DNA of 64,000 bases, taken from positions 56,207 through 120,206 of the forward strand of contig NZ_JALKEV010000016.1 in assembly GCF_023017105.1 (NCBI RefSeq), given 5' to 3'. Position 1 is the first letter of the stretch, and every line of letters begins with the position of its first letter. This stretch comes from Halalkalibacter sp. APA_J-10(15). GTDB taxonomy: Bacteria > Bacillota > Bacilli > Bacillales > Bacillaceae_D. Under the pieces are notes generated by a model, which was not told where the DNA came from, ran no database searches, and saw only the letters and a list, made by a program, of their open reading frames with translations. Position numbers and translations under genes: made by a program. Shown here one piece after another: positions 51,253-60,969 of this stretch.

Positions 51253-51714
51253 TTACGAATTAATCAACATTGAAACCAACAACCTTGTTAAGGCAACCAC
51301 ATACGCTGAAACTACTCCAAATGCTATAACAGCACCGGTTAGTTTAAACATATTTGCCCCAATCCCGAATACGAGGCCTTCACTTTTGTGTTCAAGTGCT
51401 GAACTTGTCATCGCATTAGAAAATCCAGTAACTGGAACAAGTGAGCCTGCACCGGCAAATTGCCCTAAACGATCATACACACCTACCCCTGTTGCGAGTG
51501 CAGCTAATAATATTAACGTTGCCAGCATGGAACTCATTGCCTCTTCTTCTGTAAAAGGTAAATAAGTCATGTAAACCTTACTCAACCATTGACCAAATGT
51601 ACAAATGAGACCGCCTATAATGAATGCTTTTAATCCATTTTTTAAAACGTGCTTTTTAGGCTGGTATAATGTTATGTTTTTTTTATACTGTTTCTTTTCT
51701 CCTTCTGTTAGCAC
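51253..51714 (-). CDS. spoVAC: Stage V sporulation protein AC
   Basis: A GTG start at 51714 lies eight bases after AAGGGGG; the longer frame starting at 51741 lacks a signal. The 153-residue product has about four membrane helices and features FIIGGLICTFGQWLSKVYM and AGAGSLVPVTGFSNAMTSSA. SpoVAC is a mechanosensitive channel component of the spore inner membrane. Here it is the first gene of the operon, with a sigma-G promoter upstream; spoVAA and spoVAB, which precede it in Bacillus subtilis, are absent. Confidence 0.96.
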   Translation of the reverse strand: MLTEGEKKQYKKNITLYQPKKHVLKNGLKAFIIGGLICTFGQWLSKVYMTYLPFTEEEAMSSMLATLILLAALATGVGVYDRLGQFAGAGSLVPVTGFSNAMTSSALEHKSEGLVFGIGANMFKLTGAVIAFGVVSAYVVALTRLLVSMLINS

Positions 51715-51755
51715 ATACAGTTCCCCCTTACCTTCGATCAATTAAATAGTAATGT

Positions 51756-51786
51756 TAGTATGATAAAATTATTTTAAGAACATACA
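51756..51786 (-). promoter_or_regulatory. Sigma-G promoter of the spoVA operon
   Basis: On the minus strand TGTATG (GTATG fits GHATR) is followed by 18 bases and CATACTA (consensus CATXHTA). It lies 42-72 bp upstream of the spoVAC GTG, so the operon starts here. Confidence 0.75.
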
Positions 51787-51950
51787 TTAAATTGTTAATC
51801 TTCATTTCTAAACGCAATTACGTACGGAGCCTATCCCCCCTGAATCGACTTACACCCATTTTGATTAATCTTCTTAGAACTTTTTTATTTTTACCTTTTA
51901 AAAAAAAGAAGAATAAAAAAGGTTGCATTCACCTTCTTTACCCTTCCTTT

Positions 51951-53858
51951 TTAACTAATACTACAAAATGGTTGCTGATCTTCATCCTTAACATCTGTTA
52001 ACCACTTTTCAATGTCATATTTCTTTTCTATGAAAACTTGATGCCAAATAATAAAACAAATAACGGTCCATAATTTTCGACTATGATCAGCCTCTTCACG
52101 AGCGTGTTCATAAAGAAGTTCTCGAACAAACGATTTATTAAGTAAATAAGATGCCTCACTTTCTCGAATGAGTTCCTCTACCCAATCAAACCACTCATTG
52201 CGTAACCACACACGTAAAGGAACAGGAAAGCCAAGCTTTCTACGAGCAACTACATGTGCAGGAATACGATCAGCAAATGCCTTTCGTAACAGATACTTCG
52301 TTGTACCTTTAGCTGTTTTAGCTTCGGGTGGCAATTGCGAGGCTACCTCAAATACATATGAATCAAGAAAGGGTACTCTCAATTCCAATGAATGGGCCAT
52401 CGTCATTTTATCAGCTTTCATTAGAATATCACCACGTAACCAAGTCATTAAATCTATATGCTGCATTCTTTGTATCGGGTCTTCTCCAACACTTTCTTGG
52501 TAAATAGCATCTGTTATCCTTCCATTTGTATATATTGAGTTATATGATTTTAATAATTTCATTTTTTCTGTTTCTTTAAAAATAAACGCATTACCAATAT
52601 AACGATTCTCTAACGGAGTAATCCCTCGTTCTATCCAACTTTTCCCTTTTACTCCTTCTGGTATTAGGTAAGCCAATTTGGCCAATACAGGCTTCAAAGC
52701 TGTTGGAACCTTGTTAAATGGAGATAGACTAATTGGTTCCCTGTAAATCGTATATCCTCCAAATAGTTCATCCGCTCCTTCACCAGAAAGGACCACTTTG
52801 ACATGTTGACTTGCCTCTTTCGCAACAAAGTATAGCGGAACAGCAGCAGGATCAGCAAACGGATCATCTAAATGCCAAAGAAGTTTTGGAAGCTCCTCTT
52901 TATAGGAATGTGCTGATAAATATGAAACGTGATGTTCGATATCAAGCTCCTTTGCTGTTTTTTCTGCTACATCCACTTCACTATAACCATCTTCTTCAAA
53001 ACCTATTGAGAAAGCTTTAATACCAGGGTGATGTTCACTTGCCAAAGTTGTGATAATCGTAGAATCAATTCCACCAGATAAAAAACATCCTACTGCTACA
53101 TCACTTCTCATATGCTTCTCAACTGAATCACAAACAACATTTTTTATATCTTTTATCCAGTCATCTTCCGTTTTATATGACGTAGTCAAAATAGGTTTCC
53201 AATAAAACTCTTTTTGCAAAGGTTTACCAATTTCTTTTATCGCAACCATACCAGGCTCTACACGTAGAATCGAGTCAGTCATCGTATAAGGCTCTGGTAC
53301 ATATTGGAATGAAAAATAATGATGAAGAGCTTGTTTATTAAGGTTGCCATCCTTAATTCGTTGAGTTATACATTTTTTTTCTGAAGAAAAAATAATGCTC
53401 TTTTCATCTTCATGATAATAGAGCGGCTTGATACCAAAACGATCTCGGCTAATAATCGCCTGATTCTTCATCTTATCCCAAATAACAAATGCGAACATAC
53501 CTCTTAGCTTCTCCACAAACTGCATTCCAATCTCACTATAGAGAGCAAGTATAACCTCGGTATCTGAAGATGTTTGAAATTCTTTTCCTTTTTCCTTTAA
53601 TTCGTCACGTAACTCAATATAATTATAGATCTCACCATTAAATACAATTGAATAGCGGTGATCCTCATAAGTGAGTGGTTGATTTCCCCCTTCTACATCA
53701 ATAATGCTCAATCTTGAAAAAGCCATCTCCATATAATCTCCTTTTAAGTAACCAACCTGATCTGGACCACGATGATGAATATAGCGATTACACCCCATCA
53801 TCTTTTTATAGGAGCCTTTTTCAGCTTGTCCACTAATTCGAACAACAAAACCACACAT
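51951..53858 (-). CDS. Asparagine synthetase (glutamine-hydrolysing), AsnO type, copy 2
   Basis: The start at 53858 puts the catalytic Cys at position 2 (MCGFVVRIS) and follows AAGGGAAG; the ATG two codons upstream is not compatible. The 635-residue enzyme has RGPDQVGYL, EIYNYIELRDEL and SGGIDSTII. It is a paralogue of the enzyme at 42125 with strong similarity throughout (for example KVVLSGEGADELFGGY in both, with F/A differences). It lies between spoVAC and the mtnWXBD operon, which is not its position in Bacillus subtilis. It is probably a single gene. Confidence 0.93.
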   Translation of the reverse strand: MCGFVVRISGQAEKGSYKKMMGCNRYIHHRGPDQVGYLKGDYMEMAFSRLSIIDVEGGNQPLTYEDHRYSIVFNGEIYNYIELRDELKEKGKEFQTSSDTEVILALYSEIGMQFVEKLRGMFAFVIWDKMKNQAIISRDRFGIKPLYYHEDEKSIIFSSEKKCITQRIKDGNLNKQALHHYFSFQYVPEPYTMTDSILRVEPGMVAIKEIGKPLQKEFYWKPILTTSYKTEDDWIKDIKNVVCDSVEKHMRSDVAVGCFLSGGIDSTIITTLASEHHPGIKAFSIGFEEDGYSEVDVAEKTAKELDIEHHVSYLSAHSYKEELPKLLWHLDDPFADPAAVPLYFVAKEASQHVKVVLSGEGADELFGGYTIYREPISLSPFNKVPTALKPVLAKLAYLIPEGVKGKSWIERGITPLENRYIGNAFIFKETEKMKLLKSYNSIYTNGRITDAIYQESVGEDPIQRMQHIDLMTWLRGDILMKADKMTMAHSLELRVPFLDSYVFEVASQLPPEAKTAKGTTKYLLRKAFADRIPAHVVARRKLGFPVPLRVWLRNEWFDWVEELIRESEASYLLNKSFVRELLYEHAREEADHSRKLWTVICFIIWHQVFIEKKYDIEKWLTDVKDEDQQPFCSIS

Positions 53859-53960
53859 GTGCATCTTCCCTTCTTCATCGAAAGCGTCATTTGATCATAA
53901 AACGAATAGAACTCGATAAAGGTTACATCACTACAAATCTTTTCTGCATGGTCATAGGTA

Positions 53961-53995
53961 AAAACGCCTTTGAGATTTTTTCTCAAAGGCGTTTT
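53961..53995 (-). terminator. Terminator of the mtnWXBD operon
   Basis: AAAACGCCTTTGAGA pairs perfectly with TCTCAAAGGCGTTTT across a 5-base loop of T, just past the mtnD stop. Confidence 0.85.
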
Positions 53996-54009
53996 ATTCT
54001 ACGGTCTGA

Positions 54010-54543
54010 TTAAAGCTTATATTCTTTTTCCTCATAAGGATGAGCAACCCAACCTTCAGTATCAATAAATAGACGAACAGCAACAACTTGACGATCATCC
54101 ATTAACGTGAAAAAGTGAGGTGTGTACTCTGGAACAGAAATCACATCACCAGCTTCTAGTTCAATGTCAAAATAACCATTTTCACCTTTTACAATGAAAA
54201 TACCATGACCTGCTGTAATAGCACGAACTTCATCATCAGTATGAGTATGAACGTTCTCAAACTTTTTCAAAAGTTCCTCTAAATTAGGAGTACTTTCAGA
54301 TAACGAAATGACATCCCAGTTCACATAGCCTCTACGTTCACCTAATGAGCGAATATCGTCATCAAAGTTATTTAAAATTTCCTGCTTATCTTCATCTGAT
54401 AAATCAAAGCGTTCCTTTAAATGATCTGGTAGCTTAGACATATCCCATTTTTCATACAATACTTCTTGACTTTCGAGAAATGCTTTCACCTCTTCTGTTC
54501 CTTGAATCACTTCATTCGTGTTACGAATTTTAATAACTGCCAT
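54010..54543 (-). CDS. mtnD: Acireductone dioxygenase (iron-dependent)
   Basis: This 177-residue cupin has metal ligands His99, His101, Glu105 (VHTHTDDEVR) and His143 (EYTPHFFTL). With iron it converts the acireductone made in methionine salvage into the ketoacid precursor of methionine and formate. It overlaps mtnB by 14 bp and ends the operon. The ATG follows AAAGGAGG. Confidence 0.96.
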   Translation of the reverse strand: MAVIKIRNTNEVIQGTEEVKAFLESQEVLYEKWDMSKLPDHLKERFDLSDEDKQEILNNFDDDIRSLGERRGYVNWDVISLSESTPNLEELLKKFENVHTHTDDEVRAITAGHGIFIVKGENGYFDIELEAGDVISVPEYTPHFFTLMDDRQVVAVRLFIDTEGWVAHPYEEKEYKL

Positions 54544-55168
54544 TTTTAATAACCTCCTTTAAATTTGCTGCTTTTGCATGAAGCAGCTTCATTTGATATG
54601 AAAATAAAAATTCACAAGCCTCTAGATGACGCTTGGCCTCAAACGCATTACGTCCCCACACAGTAATACCATGATTACGAATCAGGACGGCCTTTGTGTC
54701 GGGTTCAATCACGTGACTAATAGCCTTACCCAGCGTAGGAAGGTCACTATAATTTTCAACGATAGGGATCGTTAATTGACCATCTTCCGCCCAAATTCCA
54801 AATGCTTTAATAAGCTCGACTCCTTTGAATGTAATAAATCCTTGTTCAAAATAGAGCTCAGATATTAAGTTATTATCTAGCGTATGTACGTGCAGGCTGC
54901 AACCAGCATCTGTCTTTTTATACACTTCTAAATGTATGACGGTTTCAGCCGATGGCTTACCTTCATCGGTTAAAGGCTCCGCATCTTCATTAACTAGAAC
55001 AAAATCCTCATTTGTTTCTTTGTACTTATCCTTGCCACTTACCGTTACTAAACATTGAAGTGGCTCATCCTGTACTTTAATTGATAAATTTCCACTCGTT
55101 CCTGGAAACCAATCTCTTACTGCTAGTTCTCTTTTAATACTTGCAAGTTCATTCCAATGCAGAATCAA
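54530..55168 (-). CDS. mtnB: Methylthioribulose-1-phosphate dehydratase
   Basis: A TTG start at 55168 follows AAAGGGGG by eight bases, and its TTGA overlaps the mtnX stop codon. The 212-residue product matches class-II aldolase-like MtnB, with zinc ligands His93, His95 (SLHVHTLDN) and His166 (IRNHGITVWG) and the ASIKRELAVRDWFPGTSGN start. It dehydrates methylthioribulose-1-phosphate. An ATG-equivalent start further upstream (55204) is less likely. Confidence 0.95.
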   Translation of the reverse strand: MILHWNELASIKRELAVRDWFPGTSGNLSIKVQDEPLQCLVTVSGKDKYKETNEDFVLVNEDAEPLTDEGKPSAETVIHLEVYKKTDAGCSLHVHTLDNNLISELYFEQGFITFKGVELIKAFGIWAEDGQLTIPIVENYSDLPTLGKAISHVIEPDTKAVLIRNHGITVWGRNAFEAKRHLEACEFLFSYQMKLLHAKAANLKEVIKNGSY

Positions 55169-55812
55169 GATTCGAGCCCCCTTTCGTTCAACATTTCTAT
55201 ACAATCATGAAACGTAACAAATGGTGCATGTTTCAGATTCAATTGTTGACATTTTTCTAATAATAAATCTCGTGCTAAAACGAAATCAGCTTGTTTTGCC
55301 GCTTGTAAATCGGTTATCGAATCGCCAATGACAATAATATCTCTACCTTTTGCTTCCTTACGAATAATAGAAGGCTTGCAGCAACCGCAATCATTCTCAC
55401 AAAAAGCGTCACATTCATGAGGCCATTCAATTTTGATTGTCTCCTCATCAAAGCTTGCCGAATTACAATAAACCGGTAATTCATATGCCTTTAATAAAGG
55501 ATAAACAAAGAAATCAATGCCACCACTTACAATGATCAATTCTATTCCTTGCTCCTTTGTATAAGCGACAAAATCGTCAAAGCCTTCGCGAATCTTTGCA
55601 TCAGCTAAAATAAAATCGATCAGCTGTTGCTTCGAAGAAGATGGTAGTAAGCGGAAGAGCTGCCCGACACCTTGCTGGATCGAGATTGTCTCTTCTAAAA
55701 TTTGATCCTTGATTTCATTCCACTCAGGAGGAGCAAATTCTTTCATAATTGCAATAATATTATCGTTCGTTGTAATCGTCCCATCAAAGTCACAAAAAAT
55801 AACAGGCTTCAT
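55165..55812 (-). CDS. mtnX: 2-hydroxy-3-keto-5-methylthiopentenyl-1-phosphate phosphatase
   Basis: The ATG at 55812 (MKPVIFCDFDGTITT) lies ten to twelve bases after GGAGGAG. This 215-residue HAD phosphatase has motif I CDFDGTITTND, motif II IVSGGIDFF, and motif IV IGDSITDLQAAK. It removes the phosphate from the enol product of MtnW to give acireductone. A CGCCKPS cysteine-rich stretch is typical of Bacillus MtnX. The next gene starts on its stop codon. Confidence 0.95.
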   Translation of the reverse strand: MKPVIFCDFDGTITTNDNIIAIMKEFAPPEWNEIKDQILEETISIQQGVGQLFRLLPSSSKQQLIDFILADAKIREGFDDFVAYTKEQGIELIIVSGGIDFFVYPLLKAYELPVYCNSASFDEETIKIEWPHECDAFCENDCGCCKPSIIRKEAKGRDIIVIGDSITDLQAAKQADFVLARDLLLEKCQQLNLKHAPFVTFHDCIEMLNERGLES

Positions 55813-55817
55813 TCTTT

Positions 55818-57005
55818 TTACGCTCCTCCCCAAAGCTCAATTGCTTGACGGAGTTCCGCTGAATGTAAGGCTGCATCCTTTAATGATTGACCTTGCATAA
55901 CCGCATTAATTGCTTGTCGAAATGCTTTTCCACCAGCAGGTGCCCCTCCAGGGTGACCATGAATTCCTCCGCCAGCATTAATCACACTATCGATCCCAAA
56001 GTCTTCGTATAACTTCGGTGTTAGACCAGGATGAATACCAGCAGATGGCACGGGAAAGGCCCGATGAAACAGATCTTTATCGGTCAATTCACGAGCAATT
56101 TTAATCGTTTCTTCCTTGGCCATCGCGACAGATCCATAAGGAGATGGGAATAAGACAAGATCCGCACCAGCCATACGCGAAAGTTTTCCAAGAAGAAGAG
56201 AAGGTGATAAACCGTAATCCGTTGATGAAATCATCGCACCTGAAAATGCAGGATGTGCCATTATAGGCAGTGGAATGTCCGGGTCCTCTGTTAATTCTTG
56301 TAGCACGTCTAACCCATATGAAAAGACGTTGAATAGAAGTAAATCTGCGCCTGCATCTACAGCCCGTTTTGCTTGCTCCTTCAACTGAAACGTACGGCCT
56401 GTAATATTTGCTGCATATAGTGTTCTTTTTCCTGTTTCCACTTCACTTTCCGTGAGTGCTTCTTTGCAGACTCTAATTCGCTCAGTTAAAGGTGTCCGTT
56501 CATTTTCAAACAGTATTTCATCGTCTTTGACGATATCAACACCACCAAGTGCTTGACCTTTCATCTGTTCCTTCAAAGAAGATAAATCTCGGCCGATTAC
56601 CCCTTTGAAAATGCTCATCAACAATGGACGATCATAAGCTCCAGAAAGCTTACGAATCCCTTCTAGCCCTACTTTTGGTCCAGGATATTCTTTCTTTAAA
56701 TTTTCACTAAAGGAAAGATCCACTAATTTTACTTTACCATCCAAAGAGAGCTTTCCAAATACCGTTGTCAAAATAGCCGGAATATCATTCGTGAAATTCA
56801 AACTTGGGTACCCAATCGTTATGACTGATTTTTCATCTAAGATTTCTGTTTTAACAACTCGCCCTTTATGCTTTTTTAATTGTTCTTGTTCGACTGAAGG
56901 AAGGTTTGTCCATGATCCAACCGTTAATCCAACCGCAATCGAATCGGCTTTTTTTTCAATATTCGTTGTTCCATCTATTAGGTAGGTTGCTAGTACCTCA
57001 CCCAT
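55818..57005 (-). CDS. mtnW: 2,3-diketo-5-methylthiopentyl-1-phosphate enolase (RuBisCO-like)
   Basis: The ATG at 57005 ([12 protein letters not shown]) follows AGGTGG by eight bases; a GTG at 57017 is also in frame. The 395-residue protein is a type IV RuBisCO-like enolase: [20 protein letters not shown] with the metal-site Lys160, MAHPAFSGA and [14 protein letters not shown]. It enolises the diketone in methionine salvage. It is the first gene of mtnWXBD, preceded by a good sigma-A promoter but by no SAM riboswitch. Confidence 0.95.
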   Translation of the reverse strand: MGEVLATYLIDGTTNIEKKADSIAVGLTVGSWTNLPSVEQEQLKKHKGRVVKTEILDEKSVITIGYPSLNFTNDIPAILTTVFGKLSLDGKVKLVDLSFSENLKKEYPGPKVGLEGIRKLSGAYDRPLLMSIFKGVIGRDLSSLKEQMKGQALGGVDIVKDDEILFENERTPLTERIRVCKEALTESEVETGKRTLYAANITGRTFQLKEQAKRAVDAGADLLLFNVFSYGLDVLQELTEDPDIPLPIMAHPAFSGAMISSTDYGLSPSLLLGKLSRMAGADLVLFPSPYGSVAMAKEETIKIARELTDKDLFHRAFPVPSAGIHPGLTPKLYEDFGIDSVINAGGGIHGHPGGAPAGGKAFRQAINAVMQGQSLKDAALHSAELRQAIELWGGA

Positions 57006-57056
57006 ATTTGCCACCACCTATATATCAACAGATATGTATTCGTTCATTAATTAAAA

Positions 57057-57085
57057 ATTATGACAGTATTCTATTTTTTCGTCAA
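57057..57085 (-). promoter_or_regulatory. Sigma-A promoter of the mtnW operon
   Basis: On the minus strand TTGACG is followed by 17 bases and CATAAT. It lies 52-80 bp upstream of the mtnW ATG. Confidence 0.65.
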
Positions 57086-57111
57086 TCTTTTTACTTTTCA
57101 AACAATCTGAA

Positions 57112-57141
57112 TTGACAAACTATATTGAAAAAGTGTAACAT
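57112..57141 (+). promoter_or_regulatory. Sigma-A promoter of mtnK
   Basis: TTGACA is followed by 18 bases and TAACAT, ending 29 bp before the SAM riboswitch begins. Confidence 0.6.
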
Positions 57142-57170
57142 GACCGTATATTAAATGACTATGAATAACA

Positions 57171-57277
57171 CTCTTATCATGAGAAGGCTGAGGGATTTGG
57201 ACCGATGACGCCCGGCAACCTGCATTACGCGAAGGTGCTACTTCCAACAGAATGAAATCCATTCTGAAAGATGAGAG
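57171..57277 (+). ncRNA. SAM-I (S-box) riboswitch of mtnK
   Basis: The aptamer has P1 strands CTCTTATC and GATGAGAG and the S-box core: AGAAGGCTGAGGGA, then GACGCCCGGCAACCTGC, then GAAGGTGCTACTTCC and an AATGAAATCCATT stem. It binds S-adenosylmethionine; with ligand, the following terminator forms and mtnKA expression stops. It lies between its promoter and the terminator at 57297. This class is established for methionine and SAM pathway genes in Bacillus. Confidence 0.97.
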
Positions 57278-57296
57278 GAACGAACAGTTCTGTTTC

Positions 57297-57326
57297 AATC
57301 CTCTTGATAAATCAAGAGGATTTTTC
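57297..57326 (+). terminator. S-box terminator
   Basis: AATCCTCTTGAT pairs with ATCAAGAGGATT around two A, followed by TTTTC. It is the expression platform of the riboswitch. Confidence 0.92.
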
Positions 57327-57352
57327 ATTTGAATGAGCGAAAGGGAGGAAAG

Positions 57353-58564
57353 ATGATGACTATAGATACTGTTAGATATGAACCTTTTACAATTGAAACG
57401 GCAATAGCCTATAGTAAACAAATCGGTCTATTTACACAAAATGATGTTTTAGAAGCTGAGGAAATTGGGGATGGTAATCTCAATCTTGTTTTTCGCATCC
57501 AAAATAAAGAAACGAATAAATCAATTATATTGAAGCAAGCCTTACCATACGCAAAGGTGGTCGGTTCTAGTTGGCCATTAACACTTGATCGTGCGCGTAT
57601 CGAAAGCGAAGCATTAAAACACGCCTATGAAGTTGTACCAGAGTTTACGCCTCGCGTTTATCATTCTGATCATACATTGGCTGTCACTGTCATGGATGAC
57701 TTATCTCATCTACAAATAGTACGAAAAGGATTAATTGAAGGAAAAGTTTATCCTCGTCTTGCACGGGATATCGGGACTTTTTTAGCGCATACTTTATTTT
57801 ATCATTCTGATTTTGGGATGAATCAACAAGAGAAGAAGAAATTAACGTTACATTTCAACAACCCTGAGCTTTGTAAAATTACAGAAGATCTTGTCTTTAC
57901 AGACCCATTCTTTGACCATGACACAAATAATATTCCGAGCAAATTAAGAGAGTTTGTCGAAACAACGCTTTGGTCAGATAAGACATTAAAAAGAGAAGTT
58001 GCTTCTTTGAAACACCTTTTCTTAACAAAAGGAGAAGCGCTCATTCACGGAGACCTTCATACTGGTAGTATATTTGCTTCAACTGAGGAAACAGTTGTCA
58101 TTGATCCTGAGTTTGCTTACTTCGGCCCAATGGGTTTTGATATCGGCGCCTTTATTGCCAATATTCTACTAAGCTATCTATCTCAAGAGGGTCATATTGA
58201 AAATGATCAGACAAGAAATGAGTATCAAGACTATTTACTAAGTGTATTAATAGAAACATGGAACATATTTGATGTAGAATTCGGTGCATTATGGCAGGAC
58301 AATAGTCAAGATTCATTTATGAAAGTAGATGGTTACTTAGATGATGTACTTAAACAAATTTTTCAAGATACTCTTGGCTTTGCTGGTTGTAAAATGATTC
58401 GTCGAATGATTGGATTAGCTGGTGTTGAAGACGTTGAAGCTATTGAAAATGAGGAATTACGCTTGAACGTTAAACGCTCTGCTATTACATTAGGGAAAAC
58501 ACTTATTATGAACCGATCACAAATAACATCCATTAATGAACTAAAGAAGGTTGTGACACAATGA
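57353..58564 (+). CDS. mtnK: Methylthioribose kinase
   Basis: Two adjacent ATGs (57353, 57356) follow GGGAGG; the second has better spacing. The 403-residue protein has [42 protein letters not shown], the kinase loop [12 protein letters not shown] (catalytic Asp) and [17 protein letters not shown]. It phosphorylates 5-methylthioribose, the entry step of salvage in Bacillus. The frame open from a TTG at 57329 is rejected for lack of a signal. It overlaps mtnA by four bases (ATGA). Confidence 0.96.
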   Translation: MMTIDTVRYEPFTIETAIAYSKQIGLFTQNDVLEAEEIGDGNLNLVFRIQNKETNKSIILKQALPYAKVVGSSWPLTLDRARIESEALKHAYEVVPEFTPRVYHSDHTLAVTVMDDLSHLQIVRKGLIEGKVYPRLARDIGTFLAHTLFYHSDFGMNQQEKKKLTLHFNNPELCKITEDLVFTDPFFDHDTNNIPSKLREFVETTLWSDKTLKREVASLKHLFLTKGEALIHGDLHTGSIFASTEETVVIDPEFAYFGPMGFDIGAFIANILLSYLSQEGHIENDQTRNEYQDYLLSVLIETWNIFDVEFGALWQDNSQDSFMKVDGYLDDVLKQIFQDTLGFAGCKMIRRMIGLAGVEDVEAIENEELRLNVKRSAITLGKTLIMNRSQITSINELKKVVTQ

Positions 58565-59607
58565 CAAAAGCAGTAGAACCGATTCGTTCGGTTGAATGGA
58601 ATAACAATCATGTTAAACTGCTAGACCAACGACTATTACCACAGCAAACCGTATTTTTAACGTTAACAGCGATACAAGATATTTGGGATGCTATCTTTGA
58701 ATTAAAAGTAAGAGGTGCTCCAGCCATTGGTATTTCTGCTGCCTATGGGTTATGTTTATGGTCTCAAGCATTTGAAGGAGATGACTTCCAGACCTATTTA
58801 GCTTCACTCCAAGAACAGGCCACCTACTTAGAATCAGCAAGACCAACTGCTGTCAATTTATTTTGGGCTATTAGACGGGTTGTTAAGGTAACTAAATCAG
58901 CCAGCACTGTATCAGAGGCAAAGCAACTACTATTAAATGAAGCAAAGCTTATACAGGAAGAAGATGAAGCTGTATGTAGAGCGATTGGCGAACATGGCTT
59001 AGCTTTATTTGAAGATGGAGATACCCTTCTTACACATTGTAACGCAGGTGGTATTGCAACAGCTCGATATGGTACAGCTCTTGCTCCATTTTACCTTGCA
59101 AAGGAGCAAGGAATCACATTAAATGCTTTTGCTTGTGAGACTAGACCTGTCTTACAAGGAGCACGACTAACGGCATGGGAATTACAAAACCTTGGTGTAA
59201 ACGTCACTCTAATTACAGACAATATGGCAGCACATACAATGAAATCAAAAGGGATCAACGCCGTCATTGTCGGAGCAGATCGAATTGCAGCTAATGGAGA
59301 TACAGCTAATAAGATTGGAACATTCGGTATTGCTTTAATCGCTAAAGCCTTAAATATTCCATTCTATGTCGCTGCCCCACTTTCAACAATTGATCTCGAT
59401 ACAGCTTCTGGCGATGAAATTGAAATTGAAGAGCGACATGCTGATGAAATTAGAACGATTAATGGTCAGCAAATCTCCCCTACTGATATACAAGTATATA
59501 ATCCTGCTTTTGATGTAACTCCATCTGAGTATATTACAGGTATCATAACAGAAAAAGGAGTTATTAGTGGTGGAAATTATATCGACGGGTTAGCTAAACT
59601 GTTTTAA
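58561..59607 (+). CDS. mtnA: S-methyl-5-thioribose-1-phosphate isomerase
   Basis: This 348-residue enzyme belongs to the eIF2B-alpha-like family. The catalytic residues Cys160 (LLTHCNAGG) and Asp240 ([13 protein letters not shown]) are at the same positions as in Bacillus subtilis MtnA. It converts methylthioribose-1-phosphate to methylthioribulose-1-phosphate, feeding MtnB. Its ATG overlaps the mtnK stop. The C-terminal [12 protein letters not shown] is typical. Confidence 0.97.
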   Translation: MTKAVEPIRSVEWNNNHVKLLDQRLLPQQTVFLTLTAIQDIWDAIFELKVRGAPAIGISAAYGLCLWSQAFEGDDFQTYLASLQEQATYLESARPTAVNLFWAIRRVVKVTKSASTVSEAKQLLLNEAKLIQEEDEAVCRAIGEHGLALFEDGDTLLTHCNAGGIATARYGTALAPFYLAKEQGITLNAFACETRPVLQGARLTAWELQNLGVNVTLITDNMAAHTMKSKGINAVIVGADRIAANGDTANKIGTFGIALIAKALNIPFYVAAPLSTIDLDTASGDEIEIEERHADEIRTINGQQISPTDIQVYNPAFDVTPSEYITGIITEKGVISGGNYIDGLAKLF

Positions 59608-59699
59608 ATAGATAAGAAAAACGCGACAGTGTCTTTTCTTTAAAGCGGCGTGTGAGTTTCCCAACACCCTCTATGTTTTCCCCATTTGATTAGAAAATT

Positions 59700-59744
59700 A
59701 AGGCTTGTCACAAAAGTATCAAGTCATTTTTTGCGACAAGCCTT
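59700..59744. terminator. Bidirectional terminator between mtnA and sigF
   Basis: AAGGCTTGTC pairs with GACAAGCCTT, with an unpaired A-rich to T-rich loop of 25 bases. It lies four bases past the sigF stop on the minus strand. Confidence 0.75.
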
Positions 59745-59748
59745 ATTA

Positions 59749-60516
59749 TTATGGTTCACTCATTTCGTTTTTCATTTGTTCCAATATTTTCTTTTCTAAC
59801 CTTGAAACTTGTACTTGTGAAATACCTAAACGGTTTGCAACCTCAGACTGAGTCTGATCTTTATAATACCGCAAATAAACAATTAATCGTTCACGTTCGT
59901 CCAAATCTCGTATCGCTTCCTTTAAAGCGATTTTATCAAACCATTTCGTTTCTGTTTGATCAGCTATTTGATCAAGAAGTGTAATCGGATCGCCATCATT
60001 TTCATAGACAGTTTCATGGATTGATGATAAGGATTTGCTCGCTTCTCCAGCAAAAACAACTTCTTCCGGTGAAATATCTAAATACTTAGCAATTTCATTA
60101 ACCGTTGGCGTTCGTCCTAGTGTCTTTGTCATGTCATCTTTTACTTTGCGAATTTTGTTACTTAATTCCTTAATCGAACGACTTACCTTTACCGTACCAT
60201 CATCTCGTAAAAAGCGTTGAATTTCCCCTATAATCATCGGTACAGCATAGGTTGAAAATTTCACATCATAGGAAAGATCAAATTTATCTACCGATTTAAT
60301 TAATCCAATACACCCAATCTGGAACAAGTCGTCAGCCTCATACCCTCGATTCATAAAGCGCTGAACAACAGACCATACGAGGCGCGTATTACGATTAACA
60401 ATCATATCCCTTGCCTCTTGATCCCCAGCTTGACTTTTCGCTATTAATTCCTTTACTTCCTCATCTGTAAAATGAGATCTTTGCTGCTTTTTTTGCTGTT
60501 TAACCTCCACATCCAT
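59749..60516 (-). CDS. sigF: RNA polymerase sporulation sigma-F factor
   Basis: The ATG at 60516 (MDVEVKQQKKQQRSHF) follows AAGGGG by eight bases; the in-frame TTG at 60522 is too close. The 255-residue protein has sigma regions 2 (QRFMNRGYEADDLFQIGCIG, KFSTYAVPMIIGEIQRFLRD), 3 and 4 (LDERERLIVYLRYYKDQTQS, VANRLGISQVQVSRLEKK). It directs the first forespore-specific transcription. In B. subtilis spoVAA follows; here mtnA converges on it instead. Confidence 0.98.
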   Translation of the reverse strand: MDVEVKQQKKQQRSHFTDEEVKELIAKSQAGDQEARDMIVNRNTRLVWSVVQRFMNRGYEADDLFQIGCIGLIKSVDKFDLSYDVKFSTYAVPMIIGEIQRFLRDDGTVKVSRSIKELSNKIRKVKDDMTKTLGRTPTVNEIAKYLDISPEEVVFAGEASKSLSSIHETVYENDGDPITLLDQIADQTETKWFDKIALKEAIRDLDERERLIVYLRYYKDQTQSEVANRLGISQVQVSRLEKKILEQMKNEMSEP

Positions 60517-60528
60517 AGTCAAAACCCC

Positions 60529-60969
60529 TTAATTACACATAGCTTTGCTATTTGTAAGAGTTTTCTTCAAATATACGGTTGTTCCAATCATCGGTTCTGA
60601 AACAACATCAACATGATCCATAAAGTTTTCCATAATCGTAAAGCCCATTCCTGATCGTTCAAGCTCTGGCTTTGACGTATATAATGGCATTCTCGCTTCT
60701 TCAATGTCTTGTATTCCTAATCCTTCATCACGAATAATGAGTTCAATGGCATTCTCGACTAATTTAACATGAATATATACGAGACCATTTGGATCGTTAT
60801 GATATCCATGAATAATCGCATTCGTAACAGCTTCAGATACAACCGTTTTAATTTCCGTTAATTCATCCATCGTCGGATCAAGCTGAGCAATGAAAGCAGC
60901 AACCGTTATTCTAGCAAATGATTCATTTTGACTAACAGCCGAAAATTGTAAGTCCATATGATTTTTCAT
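60529..60969 (-). CDS. spoIIAB: Anti-sigma F factor
   Basis: This 146-residue GHKL serine kinase has the N-box [14 protein letters not shown]1 box [10 protein letters not shown] and the [11 protein letters not shown] loop. It binds and inhibits sigma F, and phosphorylates SpoIIAA. It directly abuts spoIIAA and is 12 bp from sigF, in the standard order. Confidence 0.98.
   Translation of the reverse strand: MKNHMDLQFSAVSQNESFARITVAAFIAQLDPTMDELTEIKTVVSEAVTNAIIHGYHNDPNGLVYIHVKLVENAIELIIRDEGLGIQDIEEARMPLYTSKPELERSGMGFTIMENFMDHVDVVSEPMIGTTVYLKKTLTNSKAMCN

Noticed and set aside
53798-53986. 62-residue minus-strand frame overlapping the start of the second AsnO gene
   Set aside because: No ribosome binding site; it overlaps a conserved protein start in another frame.
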